Assembly: GCA_019100305.1 (NCBI GenBank) | Contig: JAHRHW010000023.1 | Coordinates: forward strand, 1 to 21,363 | Direction: 5' to 3' | DNA length: 21,363 nt | Origin: Candidatus Thiodiazotropha taylori | GTDB taxonomy: Bacteria > Pseudomonadota > Gammaproteobacteria > Chromatiales > Chromatiaceae | In this document: one piece after another, positions 14,328 through 21,363 of the stretch | Position numbering within the stretch: the stretch's first letter is position 1 | How the letters are laid out: each line of letters opens with the position of its first letter | Made by a program: the position numbers and the translations under genes | Notes under the pieces: model-generated | What the model was told of the DNA's origin: nothing | The model's input: only the letters and a program-made list of their open reading frames with translations | Database searches by the model: none

Positions 14328-14642
14328 ATGTTTATTGTTGCCAACCGAGTTCCGGTCGCCGAGGCCTTCGAGGAGATGTTCGAGGCCCGCTTTCAGGCTC
14401 GTAGCGGTCAGATTGAAAAACAACCCGGCTTTGTACGGATGCAGGTGTTGAAACCAAGCAATCCGGATACACCCTATGTTGTATTGACCAGTTGGCAGGA
14501 CAAAGCAGCCTTCGAAAACTGGGTCGGTAGCGATGACTTTCGACAGGCCCACGCCAACCCGATGCCGAAAGAGGCCTTCAAGGGTGAGGGCGCCATAGAG
14601 ATGCATGAAGTGATCATTGAGGCTGAATCTGCCAAAGATTAG
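14328..14642 (+). CDS. IsdG/HmoB-like antibiotic-biosynthesis-type monooxygenase, putative haem-degrading
   Basis: A 104-residue ABM-fold protein (dimeric ferredoxin-like). The residues that IsdG-type haem oxygenases need are all present at matching positions: Asn6 in FIVANRV, Trp65 in AFENWVGS and His75 in FRQAHA, with the Trp-His spacing of ten identical to IsdG. GFVRMQVLKP (34-43) and PYVVLTSW (49-56) are usual for the family. A strong Shine-Dalgarno AAGGAG lies six bases before the ATG. Haem breakdown for iron or haem detoxification is the best guess, with the upstream flavoprotein as a possible electron donor. A quinol monooxygenase role is less likely given the triad. Confidence 0.82.
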   Translation: MFIVANRVPVAEAFEEMFEARFQARSGQIEKQPGFVRMQVLKPSNPDTPYVVLTSWQDKAAFENWVGSDDFRQAHANPMPKEAFKGEGAIEMHEVIIEAESAKD

Positions 14643-14776
14643 GCGGTTCCGGTGCGGAACAATAAAAAGGATTGATAAATACATCGCTTTTAGCTTTAGA
14701 ATTGACTATGCCATAAGAACGGAACTAACTATACTTATCCGGGCATCTAATAAATTAATGGGAGGATCCAACTGAA

Positions 14777-15757
14777 ATGAAACCCGCTGTAAAAGTCACC
14801 ATAACCGGCGCTGCTGGACATATCGGATACGCGTTGGCATTTCGAGTCGCTTCAGGCGACATGTTCGGTCAGGACCAACCGGTCATTCTTCGTCTGCTTG
14901 AGATCCCCCAGGCCATCTCCTCACTCAACGGTGTTGGTATGGAGTTAGAGGATTGTGCCTTTCCCCTGTTGCACGATATCGTCCTCACCGATGACCCAAG
15001 TATCGGTTTTCGAGGTACCGATTACGCCATCCTGATTGGCGCAAAACCCCGTAGCAAGGGTATGGAGCGTAAGGATCTGATTACTGAGAACGCCAAGATA
15101 TTCTCCAATCAGGGCAAGTCGATCAACGATTATGCCTCGCCGGATGTTCGGGTTCTGGTGGTGGGTAATCCGGCCAATACCAACGCATTGATCGCAGCGG
15201 CCAATGCACCGGATCTGAAACCCAGTCAGTTTACCGCGATGACCCGTCTGGACCACAACCGGGCCCTGGGACAGCTGGCCAACAGGAGCAATGCTCAGGT
15301 GGCCGACATCACCAGAATGACCATTTGGGGCAACCACTCCATGACCCAGTATCCGCATATCGACAACTGCCAGATCAACGGCCAGCCGGTATTCGATCTG
15401 GTCAGTCAGGATTGGGCGATCGATCACTTCATTCCCAGGATTCAACGACGCGGCGCGGAAATCATCGAGGCCCGTGGACTCTCCTCTGCGGCCTCTGCGG
15501 CTGACGCGGTTGTTGACCATGTGCACGATTGGGCACTGGGTACACGGGATGATGACTGGGTCAGTATGGCGGTCCACTCCGATGGCAGCTATGGGATTGA
15601 TGAGGGTGTCGTTTTCTCATTTCCGGTGAAATGTCAAAATGGTGACTATGAGATAGTCCAGGACCTGGAACTGGATGCTTTCAGTATCGCGCGCCTGAAA
15701 GCCTCTGAAAAAGAGCTGCTCGAAGAGCGTAAAATCATCGAGGACCTGCTGCCTTAA
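14777..15757 (+). CDS. mdh: Malate dehydrogenase, NAD-dependent
   Basis: This enzyme interconverts malate and oxaloacetate in the TCA cycle. The 326 residues fit the group typified by cytosolic-type bacterial MDH. The dinucleotide motif is GAAGHIG (11-17), with Glu42 at the expected NAD ribose-binding position. Substrate arginines are in GAKPRSKGMERKD (Arg92, Arg98). RLDHNRA gives Asp159 and Arg162, and GNHSMTQ holds the catalytic His187. GGGAGG lies 11 bases before the ATG, a rather long spacing. It appears to be a single-gene unit, followed by a perfect hairpin. Confidence 0.95.
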   Translation: MKPAVKVTITGAAGHIGYALAFRVASGDMFGQDQPVILRLLEIPQAISSLNGVGMELEDCAFPLLHDIVLTDDPSIGFRGTDYAILIGAKPRSKGMERKDLITENAKIFSNQGKSINDYASPDVRVLVVGNPANTNALIAAANAPDLKPSQFTAMTRLDHNRALGQLANRSNAQVADITRMTIWGNHSMTQYPHIDNCQINGQPVFDLVSQDWAIDHFIPRIQRRGAEIIEARGLSSAASAADAVVDHVHDWALGTRDDDWVSMAVHSDGSYGIDEGVVFSFPVKCQNGDYEIVQDLELDAFSIARLKASEKELLEERKIIEDLLP

Positions 15758-15777
15758 CGCGGATACCGTCAACCACA

Positions 15778-15806
15778 TCGAGGATGTGACTTTGTCACAT
15801 CCTCGA
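15778..15806 (+). terminator. Strong hairpin after the malate dehydrogenase gene
   Basis: The 13-base arms TCGAGGATGTGAC (15778-15790) and GTCACATCCTCGA (15794-15806) match perfectly with a TTT loop, beginning 20 bases after the stop. There is no T run afterwards. It is probably the transcript end or a stabilising 3' structure. Confidence 0.6.
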
Positions 15807-15903
15807 ACTCTCAGGCTGCTACTCGGTCTATTGATTTTTGCATAGCCTATTCCTGAACCCACAGGTTCACGATAATGCGTAACGGACTCAAACCAGTATC
15901 ACT

Positions 15904-17328
15904 ATGAGTAAAGCAAGCCAGAACAAAATCTCCTCAGCGATCCACAATGAAGACAAACCGCCGATCACCCGGCTGAGCGCCACAGTCAGGCCGGGCGGCA
16001 GCCTGGAAGTACTCTCTCACCTTGAAGTCAGCGACCTGCTGGATACCAGTGCTAGGGGGCTGTACGGACTGTTTCGCCGCTGCGCACTGGCGGTACTCAA
16101 CTGCGGCAGTGAAACCGACAACGCAAAGGATATCTTTGACAGCTACCGGGACTTTGGCATCCATCTGATGCAGAGTAACCGGGGAATCCAACTACGCCTG
16201 GAGAATGCCCCGGGCAGCGCCTTTGTGGATGGCAGAATGATCCGGGGTATCCAGGAGCATCTGTTTACAGTACTGAGAGATATCATCTACGTCCATAACG
16301 AGATTCAGAACAATCCCGCGTATGATCTGGACGACCCGGTACACATCACCTCGGCGGTATTCCATATCCTGCGTAATGCCAGGGTGTTGCACACCGGCAT
16401 GGATCCCAATCTGATCGTCTGCTGGGGTGGACACTCAATTGGAAGATCCGAATACGACTACTCCAAAGAAGTAGGCTACCAGCTCGGCTTGAGGGGCTTG
16501 AATATCTGCACGGGATGCGGCCCAGGGGCGATGAAAGGCCCAATGAAAGGGGCGGCTCTAGGGCATGCCAAGCAGCGCATCGGTAATGGTCGCTATCTGG
16601 GTATCACCGAGCCCGGCATCATTGCCTCGGAACCACCGAATCCCATTGTCAACGAACTGGTGATCATGCCGGACATCGAAAAGCGCCTCGAAGCCTTCGT
16701 CCGCACCGGCCATGGGGTAGTGATCTTTCCCGGTGGCGCGGGAACCATGGAAGAGCTGCTCTACCTGCTCGGTATACTGATGCACCACGACAACCGGGAG
16801 CACGCCTTTCCGTTGATCCTGACCGGGCCTGCCGAGTGTGCTGACTATTTTGATGAAATCGACCGCTTTATCGGTATCGCACTGGGAGATCAGGCGCGCC
16901 AATACTATCAGGTCATCATCGATGATTCGGAAGCCGTTGCTAAAGCCATGGCTGAGGACATGGAGCGGGTCAGAAGCTTCCGGTACGACGGCAATGACGC
17001 CTTCTATTTCAATTGGCAGCTGCACATCGAGACTGATCTGCAGCACCCCTTCATCCCAACTCATGAGGCGATGGCTCGCTTGCAGCTGAACCGACAACAG
17101 CAGGCCCATCTGGCTGCCGCCAACCTGCGCAAAGCCTTTTCAGGCATTGTCGCCGGCAACGTCAAGGAGGATGGCATCCGTGCTGTGGAGCAGCATGGGC
17201 CATTCAAGCTGCATGGCGAGCAACAGGTGGTGGACGCCATGGATCGTCTGCTGATCGCTTTCGCCGAACAGAACAGAATGAAACTACAAGGGGACTACTC
17301 ACCCTGCTATCATCTTGCCCTGGAGTAA
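15904..17328 (+). CDS. ppnN: PpnN, pyrimidine/purine nucleotide 5'-monophosphate nucleosidase
   Basis: PpnN (YgdH) hydrolyses nucleoside monophosphates to the free base and ribose 5-phosphate and in E. coli is activated by ppGpp. The central LOG-like domain has GGHSIG (175-180), TGCGPGAMKGPMKGA (203-217) and the phosphate-binding PGGAGTMEE (276-284). The N-terminal region LEVLSHLEVSDLL (34-46) and FVDGRMIRGIQ (107-117) align with the E. coli protein. At 474 residues it is about 20 longer at the N-terminus than E. coli PpnN (454), and no clear Shine-Dalgarno supports the ATG. It could supply ribose phosphate or bases to salvage. Confidence 0.92.
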   Translation: MSKASQNKISSAIHNEDKPPITRLSATVRPGGSLEVLSHLEVSDLLDTSARGLYGLFRRCALAVLNCGSETDNAKDIFDSYRDFGIHLMQSNRGIQLRLENAPGSAFVDGRMIRGIQEHLFTVLRDIIYVHNEIQNNPAYDLDDPVHITSAVFHILRNARVLHTGMDPNLIVCWGGHSIGRSEYDYSKEVGYQLGLRGLNICTGCGPGAMKGPMKGAALGHAKQRIGNGRYLGITEPGIIASEPPNPIVNELVIMPDIEKRLEAFVRTGHGVVIFPGGAGTMEELLYLLGILMHHDNREHAFPLILTGPAECADYFDEIDRFIGIALGDQARQYYQVIIDDSEAVAKAMAEDMERVRSFRYDGNDAFYFNWQLHIETDLQHPFIPTHEAMARLQLNRQQQAHLAAANLRKAFSGIVAGNVKEDGIRAVEQHGPFKLHGEQQVVDAMDRLLIAFAEQNRMKLQGDYSPCYHLALE

Positions 17329-17352
17329 AGGAAAGCTGCTGAGTGCTGCCTT

Positions 17353-18723
17353 ATGATGATAAAACCAACTGTACTGCTGTTTCTGCTCTCGCTGCTGTTC
17401 GTCAACCTACAGGCGAATGCCCAACCCCATGAGCGGGAGTGGTATGAGCCGGAGAGGGTCTTCGGTGGCCAGGTCTACCTGAGAACCGCCGGAAATCCGA
17501 ACAAGCCCGCCGTTGTCATGGTTCACGGTCTTGGGGATGAGGCTTCGACCTGCTGGGAGGATATCCTGCAGCGGCTGAAAAAGGACTATTTCATCTTCAC
17601 CTTCGATCTGCCGGGGTTTGGCCGCTCGACCAAGCAGAACGCCCTCTACTCACCGGTCAACTACGCCCGGCTGATCCATCAGCTGACCGACAAACATGTG
17701 GGCAAGCCGTTTCATCTGGTTGGTCACTCCATGGGCGGCGCAATCAGTCTGCAGTTCACCCACAGCTACCCGGCAGCGGTGAAGACTCTAACCCTAATCT
17801 CTGCCGCCGGCATACTGCATCGACAGGCCTATACCAAGTATCTGGCTCCACTGGGCGTCGATAAGGTGCTCAACCAGTACAATGTTTTCAATGAGCGCAA
17901 GGTCACCGATCTGGCGGGCACCCTGATGAGCGCCCTGGAGAAGCGTTATCCGGTTAACATGGATCTACTGATCAATCTGGAACCATTCCGCAACAAGGTA
18001 CTGCGCGGCGACCCGTCAGCCATCGCCGGACTGGCGCTGGTGCAAAATGATTTCAGCCAGGTTCCGGAGACCGTTCACCAACCGACCCTGATCGTCTGGG
18101 GAGACCAGGATAAGATCGCCCCCGTGCGCACCGGCTATGTACTCGAATCACTGATGCCCGATGCCCGTCTGGAGTTGATTCCAAATGGCGGCCATGTGGC
18201 CTTTATCGATCAGCCTGAACTGTTCCACGAATTGCTCAGGCCACATCTCAGCCAAAGCACCAAGACAAAAGCCAGATCAAGTGCCAAACCGGCCACTCAG
18301 CCTTTCCGTCAGACGGTACAGTGCAACAGTGAATCGGGCCATGTGATCAGCGGACGCATCGGCAGTCTGCTGATACAGAGCTGTGAAGATGTGGTGGTCC
18401 ACGATGCGGAAATCAACAACATCGTCATCATCGATTCCAATGTCAGCCTGCGCAACACCCGGGTGATTGCCATGGGCACCGCTCTGAAGACACGCAATTC
18501 AAACGTCACGATCACCAGCGGACATCTTGAAGGCGAAGTGGCAATCGAGGCCAATAACAGTCGACTCGACATTGCAGGCACGCAACTGGTGGGGCATCAG
18601 GCCGCCGTCAAGGCACCGCAGGACTCGACCCTGATCTTTTCGCTGGGGCGCATCGACAGTCCACTCTACGAGGATCTGGTGATCCATGGTATGAAAGTGG
18701 TCGCGCCGGGTTCCTATCTATAG
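17353..18723 (+). CDS. Exported alpha/beta hydrolase with beta-helix-like C-terminal tail
   Basis: The 456-residue protein begins with a signal peptide (about 1-23, ending QANAQ). An alpha/beta hydrolase domain follows (about 40-300). VMVHGLGDE (55-63) supplies the oxyanion region, GHSMGG holds nucleophile Ser126, Asp251 is in WGDQDKI and His281 in GGHVAF, so the triad is complete. A Lys/Ser-rich linker (302-318) leads to about 135 residues of short repeated strands with regular Ile/Val and Asn (for example VVVHDAEINNIVIIDSNVSL, 347-366), which resembles a right-handed beta-helix. Esterase or lipase activity is likely; the substrate is unknown. It starts 24 bases after ppnN. Confidence 0.85.
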   Translation: MMIKPTVLLFLLSLLFVNLQANAQPHEREWYEPERVFGGQVYLRTAGNPNKPAVVMVHGLGDEASTCWEDILQRLKKDYFIFTFDLPGFGRSTKQNALYSPVNYARLIHQLTDKHVGKPFHLVGHSMGGAISLQFTHSYPAAVKTLTLISAAGILHRQAYTKYLAPLGVDKVLNQYNVFNERKVTDLAGTLMSALEKRYPVNMDLLINLEPFRNKVLRGDPSAIAGLALVQNDFSQVPETVHQPTLIVWGDQDKIAPVRTGYVLESLMPDARLELIPNGGHVAFIDQPELFHELLRPHLSQSTKTKARSSAKPATQPFRQTVQCNSESGHVISGRIGSLLIQSCEDVVVHDAEINNIVIIDSNVSLRNTRVIAMGTALKTRNSNVTITSGHLEGEVAIEANNSRLDIAGTQLVGHQAAVKAPQDSTLIFSLGRIDSPLYEDLVIHGMKVVAPGSYL

Positions 18724-18803
18724 AGCGTGTAAGCTCCAACGGATTGACATTGATCATTACGACAATCCAGCATGTAGCGTTTTATTCATAGAAAGGAATT
18801 CAT

Positions 18804-19283
18804 GTGAATAATATCATCACTGTTTTTCTTACTCTGCTCCTGACTCTGGTTAACCTATCTAATGCAGCCACGGATAATATTGATTTAAACAGAGCTGACA
18901 GATCAGATGAGTCCTCATCCTTTTTACCAAAGTACGGTAACTGGTGCGGTTTGAACCATCCGAGTGATCCTCTCACTGCCCCACCGCCCATCGATACATT
19001 GGACTCAATCTGCAGAGAGCACGACTACTGCTATCTGGCAAACGGACATATGAATTGTGACTGTGACAGTGCATTTATACAGGCGGTCAACGCAAACCAG
19101 CGGAGATTTTCAGGTTCGGAAAAACTGCTTGCGCATACGCTTAGAGTCTATTTCAGAGAGTCACCTTGTTATGCTGATCAGAAGGATAAGATCGCACCGA
19201 CAAGAGTCCTCACAGGCCTTGTCAAACAGATAGATGCAAGTACCAGACATAGGTTACAAAAGATCAATGCACTGTCTGAATGA
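18804..19283 (+). CDS. Secreted phospholipase A2-like protein
   Basis: A 159-residue protein with a signal peptide (about 1-21, ending SNA). The phospholipase A2 hallmark CREHDYCY gives catalytic His73 and calcium ligand Asp74 (70-77). The calcium-loop-like YGNWCG (44-49) comes before it, and NCDCD (84-88) matches the CxCD element with the second catalytic Asp88. The start is GTG at 18804: the overlapping ATG at 18802 is followed at once by TGA. AAGGA lies six bases before the GTG. It would release fatty acids from phospholipids in the periplasm or outside the cell; its adjacency to the alpha/beta hydrolase suggests a lipolytic pair. Confidence 0.8.
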   Translation: MNNIITVFLTLLLTLVNLSNAATDNIDLNRADRSDESSSFLPKYGNWCGLNHPSDPLTAPPPIDTLDSICREHDYCYLANGHMNCDCDSAFIQAVNANQRRFSGSEKLLAHTLRVYFRESPCYADQKDKIAPTRVLTGLVKQIDASTRHRLQKINALSE

Positions 19284-19338
19284 AAGACTCCGTTTACTCC
19301 GATTAAACACGGGTGTCTCTGTGTAGGGAGGGCGTCTG

Positions 19339-19530
19339 ATGAAGTCAGTATTTCTTGCAATCCCGATCCTCATATCCGGCTGCTCAGAGCCCGTCGATGT
19401 TGAGTTCTTCAACTACCAGGATTGCCGTAAAAAAATGACAGCAGAGTATATCGATCAGGGAGTCGATCCAGTTGCTGCGAATATGAAATCCAAAGCCTAT
19501 TGCAAAGAACAACAGACAGACAGGCGGTAA
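19339..19530 (+). CDS. Small predicted lipoprotein
   Basis: A 63-residue protein with a short hydrophobic start and lipobox ISGC, so Cys15 would be lipidated and the mature protein anchored to a membrane. The mature part has two more cysteines (Cys29, Cys55) that could form a disulfide, within NYQDCRKKMTAEYI and KSKAYCKEQQ. The Shine-Dalgarno GGGAGG stands seven bases before the ATG. I do not recognise the family. It follows the phospholipase-like gene by 55 bases and may share its transcript. Confidence 0.7.
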   Translation: MKSVFLAIPILISGCSEPVDVEFFNYQDCRKKMTAEYIDQGVDPVAANMKSKAYCKEQQTDRR

Positions 19531-19706
19531 ACCGACAGCCACGAATCAACCTATGCTCCTGATCGGAATTCCCACAGAGAAGAGCAACCTTTATCCGGCA
19601 GACAACATTGTCCCTGACATCGATAGTCCCATCTTAGTTTATTTGTACAAAAAATAGTCAAAAACGGTTCATTTTGAAATTATTATCGGAACATATATTT
19701 GTTTTT

Positions 19707-19734
19707 TGATATATATCATTTATAGTATATATAC
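19707..19734. promoter_or_regulatory. Tandem AT-rich palindromes before arsR (candidate ArsR operator)
   Basis: TGATATATATCA (19707-19718) and GTATATATAC (19725-19734) are perfect palindromes with centres about 17 bases apart, ending one base before the arsR ATG. ArsR repressors bind AT-rich dyads at their own promoter, so this is the natural operator and overlaps the likely promoter. The region is markedly more AT-rich than its surroundings. Confidence 0.5.
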
Positions 19735-19735
19735 C

Positions 19736-20092
19736 ATGAAGAACATAAACACTGAATCTGTCATTAGCGCGCTATCCAATGCCACAAGGATGCGCTCTGC
19801 TCTTCTCCTGCTTGAAAAGGATGAACTTTGTGTTTGCGAATTGAATGATGTGATTGGTGGAGCGCAACCCAACATTTCCAGAAACCTGGGACTGCTACGC
19901 GACTCCGGACTGGTCGTTGATCGACGAGAGGGACAGTGGATCTACTACCGAATCAATCCCGATCTACCTGAGTGGGTAAGCGGAATCCTGCAGGCCGCTA
20001 AAACGGGTGCCATTGGTCATGAACCGTATAAATCCGATCTGATCAAGCTGAAGGAAATAACCAATGGCACAGAATCGAAATGCCGTACCTGA
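19736..20092 (+). CDS. arsR: ArsR, arsenite-responsive repressor
   Basis: A 118-residue ArsR/SmtB winged-helix repressor. The arsenite-binding ELCVCEL motif places Cys32 and Cys34 as in E. coli ArsR; the third cysteine of E. coli (Cys37) is Asn here, and another Cys is near the C-terminus. The recognition helix lies in AQPNISRNLGLLRDSGLVV, followed by the wing. The ATG at 19736 gives the family start; an upstream TTG would add residues encoded by the palindromes. No Shine-Dalgarno precedes the ATG, so a very short or leaderless transcript is possible. First gene of arsR-arsC-acr3. Confidence 0.92.
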   Translation: MKNINTESVISALSNATRMRSALLLLEKDELCVCELNDVIGGAQPNISRNLGLLRDSGLVVDRREGQWIYYRINPDLPEWVSGILQAAKTGAIGHEPYKSDLIKLKEITNGTESKCRT

Positions 20093-20119
20093 ATAATGAA
20101 CCAACATGGAATCTGAATC

Positions 20120-20644
20120 ATGACTGAGAAAATCTACAACGTACTGTTCCTTTGCACTGGAAACTCAGCACGCAGCATTTTTGCTGAAAGTCTCATCAAC
20201 CGTTTCGGACGGGGTAAGTTTCGCGGTTTCAGCGCCGGCAGTCACCCGAGAGGCGAGGTTAATCCTTTCACTATTCTTGAGCTGAAACGCAACAACTACA
20301 TAATTGACGATTTACGCAGTAAGGACTGGAGTGAGTTTTCCGCTGAAGATGCACCAGAAATGGATTTTGTGTTCACTGTTTGTGACAAGGCAGCCGCAGA
20401 AATGTGTCCAGTTTGGCCCGGACAGCCGATGACCGCACACTGGGGCATAAAGGATCCTGCCGCTGTTGAAGGTAGCGAGATTGAGAAGAAAGCAGCCTTT
20501 GTCAAAGCCTTCAATGAACTGCAAAACCGGATTTCAATCTTCGTAAACCTGCCAATAGCCTCACTGGACAAACTAAAACTTCAGGAGCAACTTGATCTGA
20601 TTGGCAATAGCACACCTAAAACATCCAAAGACACCGCAGCGTGA
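20120..20644 (+). CDS. arsC: ArsC, arsenate reductase of the low-molecular-weight phosphatase type
   Basis: It reduces arsenate to arsenite so that the exporter can remove it. The 174-residue protein has the phosphatase loop FLCTGNSARS with nucleophile Cys12 and Arg18. Two further cysteines in TVCDKAAAEMCPVWPG (Cys88, Cys96) are placed for the disulfide relay of thioredoxin-coupled enzymes. HWGIKDPA carries the general-acid Asp. It is 27 bases after arsR and 33 before acr3, so cotranscription is expected. Confidence 0.93.
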   Translation: MTEKIYNVLFLCTGNSARSIFAESLINRFGRGKFRGFSAGSHPRGEVNPFTILELKRNNYIIDDLRSKDWSEFSAEDAPEMDFVFTVCDKAAAEMCPVWPGQPMTAHWGIKDPAAVEGSEIEKKAAFVKAFNELQNRISIFVNLPIASLDKLKLQEQLDLIGNSTPKTSKDTAA

Positions 20645-20677
20645 CATGCGTTAAGTACTACTGAACCGAGAACAGAG

Positions 20678-21363
20678 ATGACAGCCCAATGTGAAGTTAC
20701 TGCCAAACGCGTGACAGGCAGTGAGATGGGGATTTTTGAGCGTTACCTGACCATCTGGGTGGGGCTGTGCATCGTCGCCGGCATCATACTTGGAAACTAT
20801 TTTCCCGAGCAGTTCCAGATGATTGGAAAAATGGAGTTTTCCCACGTCAATATTCCGGTTGCAATATTGATCTGGTTGATGATCATACCGATGCTGATCA
20901 AAGTGGATTTCACCTCGCTACACCATGTCAGAGAGCACTGGAAAGGTATCGGTGTAACGCTTTTTATCAATTGGGCGGTGAAACCATTTTCCATGGCCTT
21001 GCTAGGCTGGGTTTTCATTCATAACCTGTTTGCAGCCTATCTGCCGGCTGACCAGCTTGACAGTTATATCGCCGGCCTGATTCTGTTGGCGGCAGCACCT
21101 TGTACGGCAATGGTTTTTGTCTGGAGTCGACTATCCGGAGGCGATGCAAATTTCACCCTGAGTCAGGTTGCTCTGAATGACACCATTATGATTTTTGCCT
21201 TTGCACCGGTAGTCGGCCTGTTACTGGGTCTATCCGCGATCACCGTTCCCTGGGACACCTTGCTACTCTCGGTAGTGCTTTATATCGTTCTACCTGTTGC
21301 TTTGGGCCAGTTCTGGAGAAAGCGTTTACTCGCTTCCGGCGGTGAGAGCCTGCTCCAGAGAAG
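20678..21363 (+). CDS. acr3: ACR3-family arsenite efflux permease (3' end missing)
   Basis: An inner-membrane arsenite exporter of the bile/arsenite/riboflavin transporter superfamily; the visible 228 codons are about two thirds of the usual length and stay open to the right edge. GIFERYLTIWVGLCIVAGII (18-37) is the usual first segment. LAAAPCTAMVFVWS (137-150) holds the conserved Cys142 needed for arsenite transport. LSQVALNDTIMI follows at 161-172. An in-frame ATG at codon 17 is an alternative start. No strong ribosome site is seen before 20678. Confidence 0.93.
   Translation, partial: MTAQCEVTAKRVTGSEMGIFERYLTIWVGLCIVAGIILGNYFPEQFQMIGKMEFSHVNIPVAILIWLMIIPMLIKVDFTSLHHVREHWKGIGVTLFINWAVKPFSMALLGWVFIHNLFAAYLPADQLDSYIAGLILLAAAPCTAMVFVWSRLSGGDANFTLSQVALNDTIMIFAFAPVVGLLLGLSAITVPWDTLLLSVVLYIVLPVALGQFWRKRLLASGGESLLQR

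Noticed and set aside
12661..14642. Peptide natural product (azole) biosynthesis cluster
   Set aside because: A SagB-like enzyme is present, but no cyclodehydratase, precursor with a Cys/Ser/Thr-rich core, or dedicated exporter is nearby; the 17-residue frame has no cysteines and only one Ser and two Thr.
14701..14740. Sigma-70 promoter TTGACT...TATACT before the malate dehydrogenase gene
   Set aside because: The spacer is about 22 bases, too long for normal sigma-70 recognition.
16558..17109. Minus-strand open frame of 183 codons inside ppnN
   Set aside because: It lies opposite the conserved PpnN catalytic region and shows no recognisable protein features; similar antisense frames occur opposite mdh.
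19706..19735. TTG start adding ten residues to ArsR
   Set aside because: The added residues are encoded by the AT-rich palindromes, there is no ribosome site, and the ATG at 19736 matches the family start and motif positions.

Overview
The window is a chromosomal segment of a Gram-negative bacterium, most likely a gammaproteobacterium. The evidence is the Sec signal peptides and a lipobox, a C-P lyase operon, a PpnN-type nucleosidase, a BolA/IbaG-like protein and an ACR3-type ars operon. The combination would fit a free-living or symbiotic sulfur-oxidising gammaproteobacterium, but that is inference and no marker here proves it. No tRNA, rRNA, CRISPR array, insertion sequence or phage gene was seen.

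Minus strand, 1-8527: a compact C-P lyase operon in the order phnF-D-C-E-G-H-I-J-K-L-M, with phnM running off the left edge. It encodes a GntR/UTRA regulator (PhnF), a phosphonate ABC importer (PhnD, PhnC, PhnE) and the core lyase machinery (PhnG, H, I, J, K, L, M). Most junctions overlap by 1, 4 or 8 bases, which indicates translational coupling. Two tandem hairpins separate phnD from phnC, probably setting the binding protein apart from the membrane components in expression. PhnK carries a four-cysteine, zinc-ribbon-like insertion.

Divergent region 8528-8956: palindromes at the phnF start (candidate PhnF operators), a possible minus-strand promoter, and on the plus strand a sigma-28-like (FliA) element reading TTAA-N15-GCCGATAC.

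Plus strand, 8957-11875: a second PhnD-family periplasmic binding protein followed by a methyl-accepting chemotaxis protein. With the sigma-28-like element this looks like a binding-protein-dependent chemoreceptor placed back to back with the phosphonate operon. It is the most interesting system in the window. Its ligand is open, because the oxyanion-binding Ser-Thr-Ser of true PhnD is replaced.

Plus strand, 11876-14642: a structured intergenic stretch, a BolA/IbaG-like protein, a 17-codon ORF with a good ribosome site, a double-domain SagB/ThcOx-type flavin oxidoreductase, and an IsdG/HmoB-like monooxygenase that keeps the Asn-Trp-His haem-degradation residues.

Plus strand, 14777-19530: an NAD-dependent malate dehydrogenase with a strong hairpin after it, PpnN (nucleotide 5'-monophosphate nucleosidase), an exported alpha/beta hydrolase with a beta-helix-like tail, an exported phospholipase A2-like protein, and a small lipoprotein.

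Plus strand, 19706-21363: an arsenic resistance operon arsR-arsC-acr3, with AT-rich palindromes immediately before arsR and the acr3 gene cut by the right edge.
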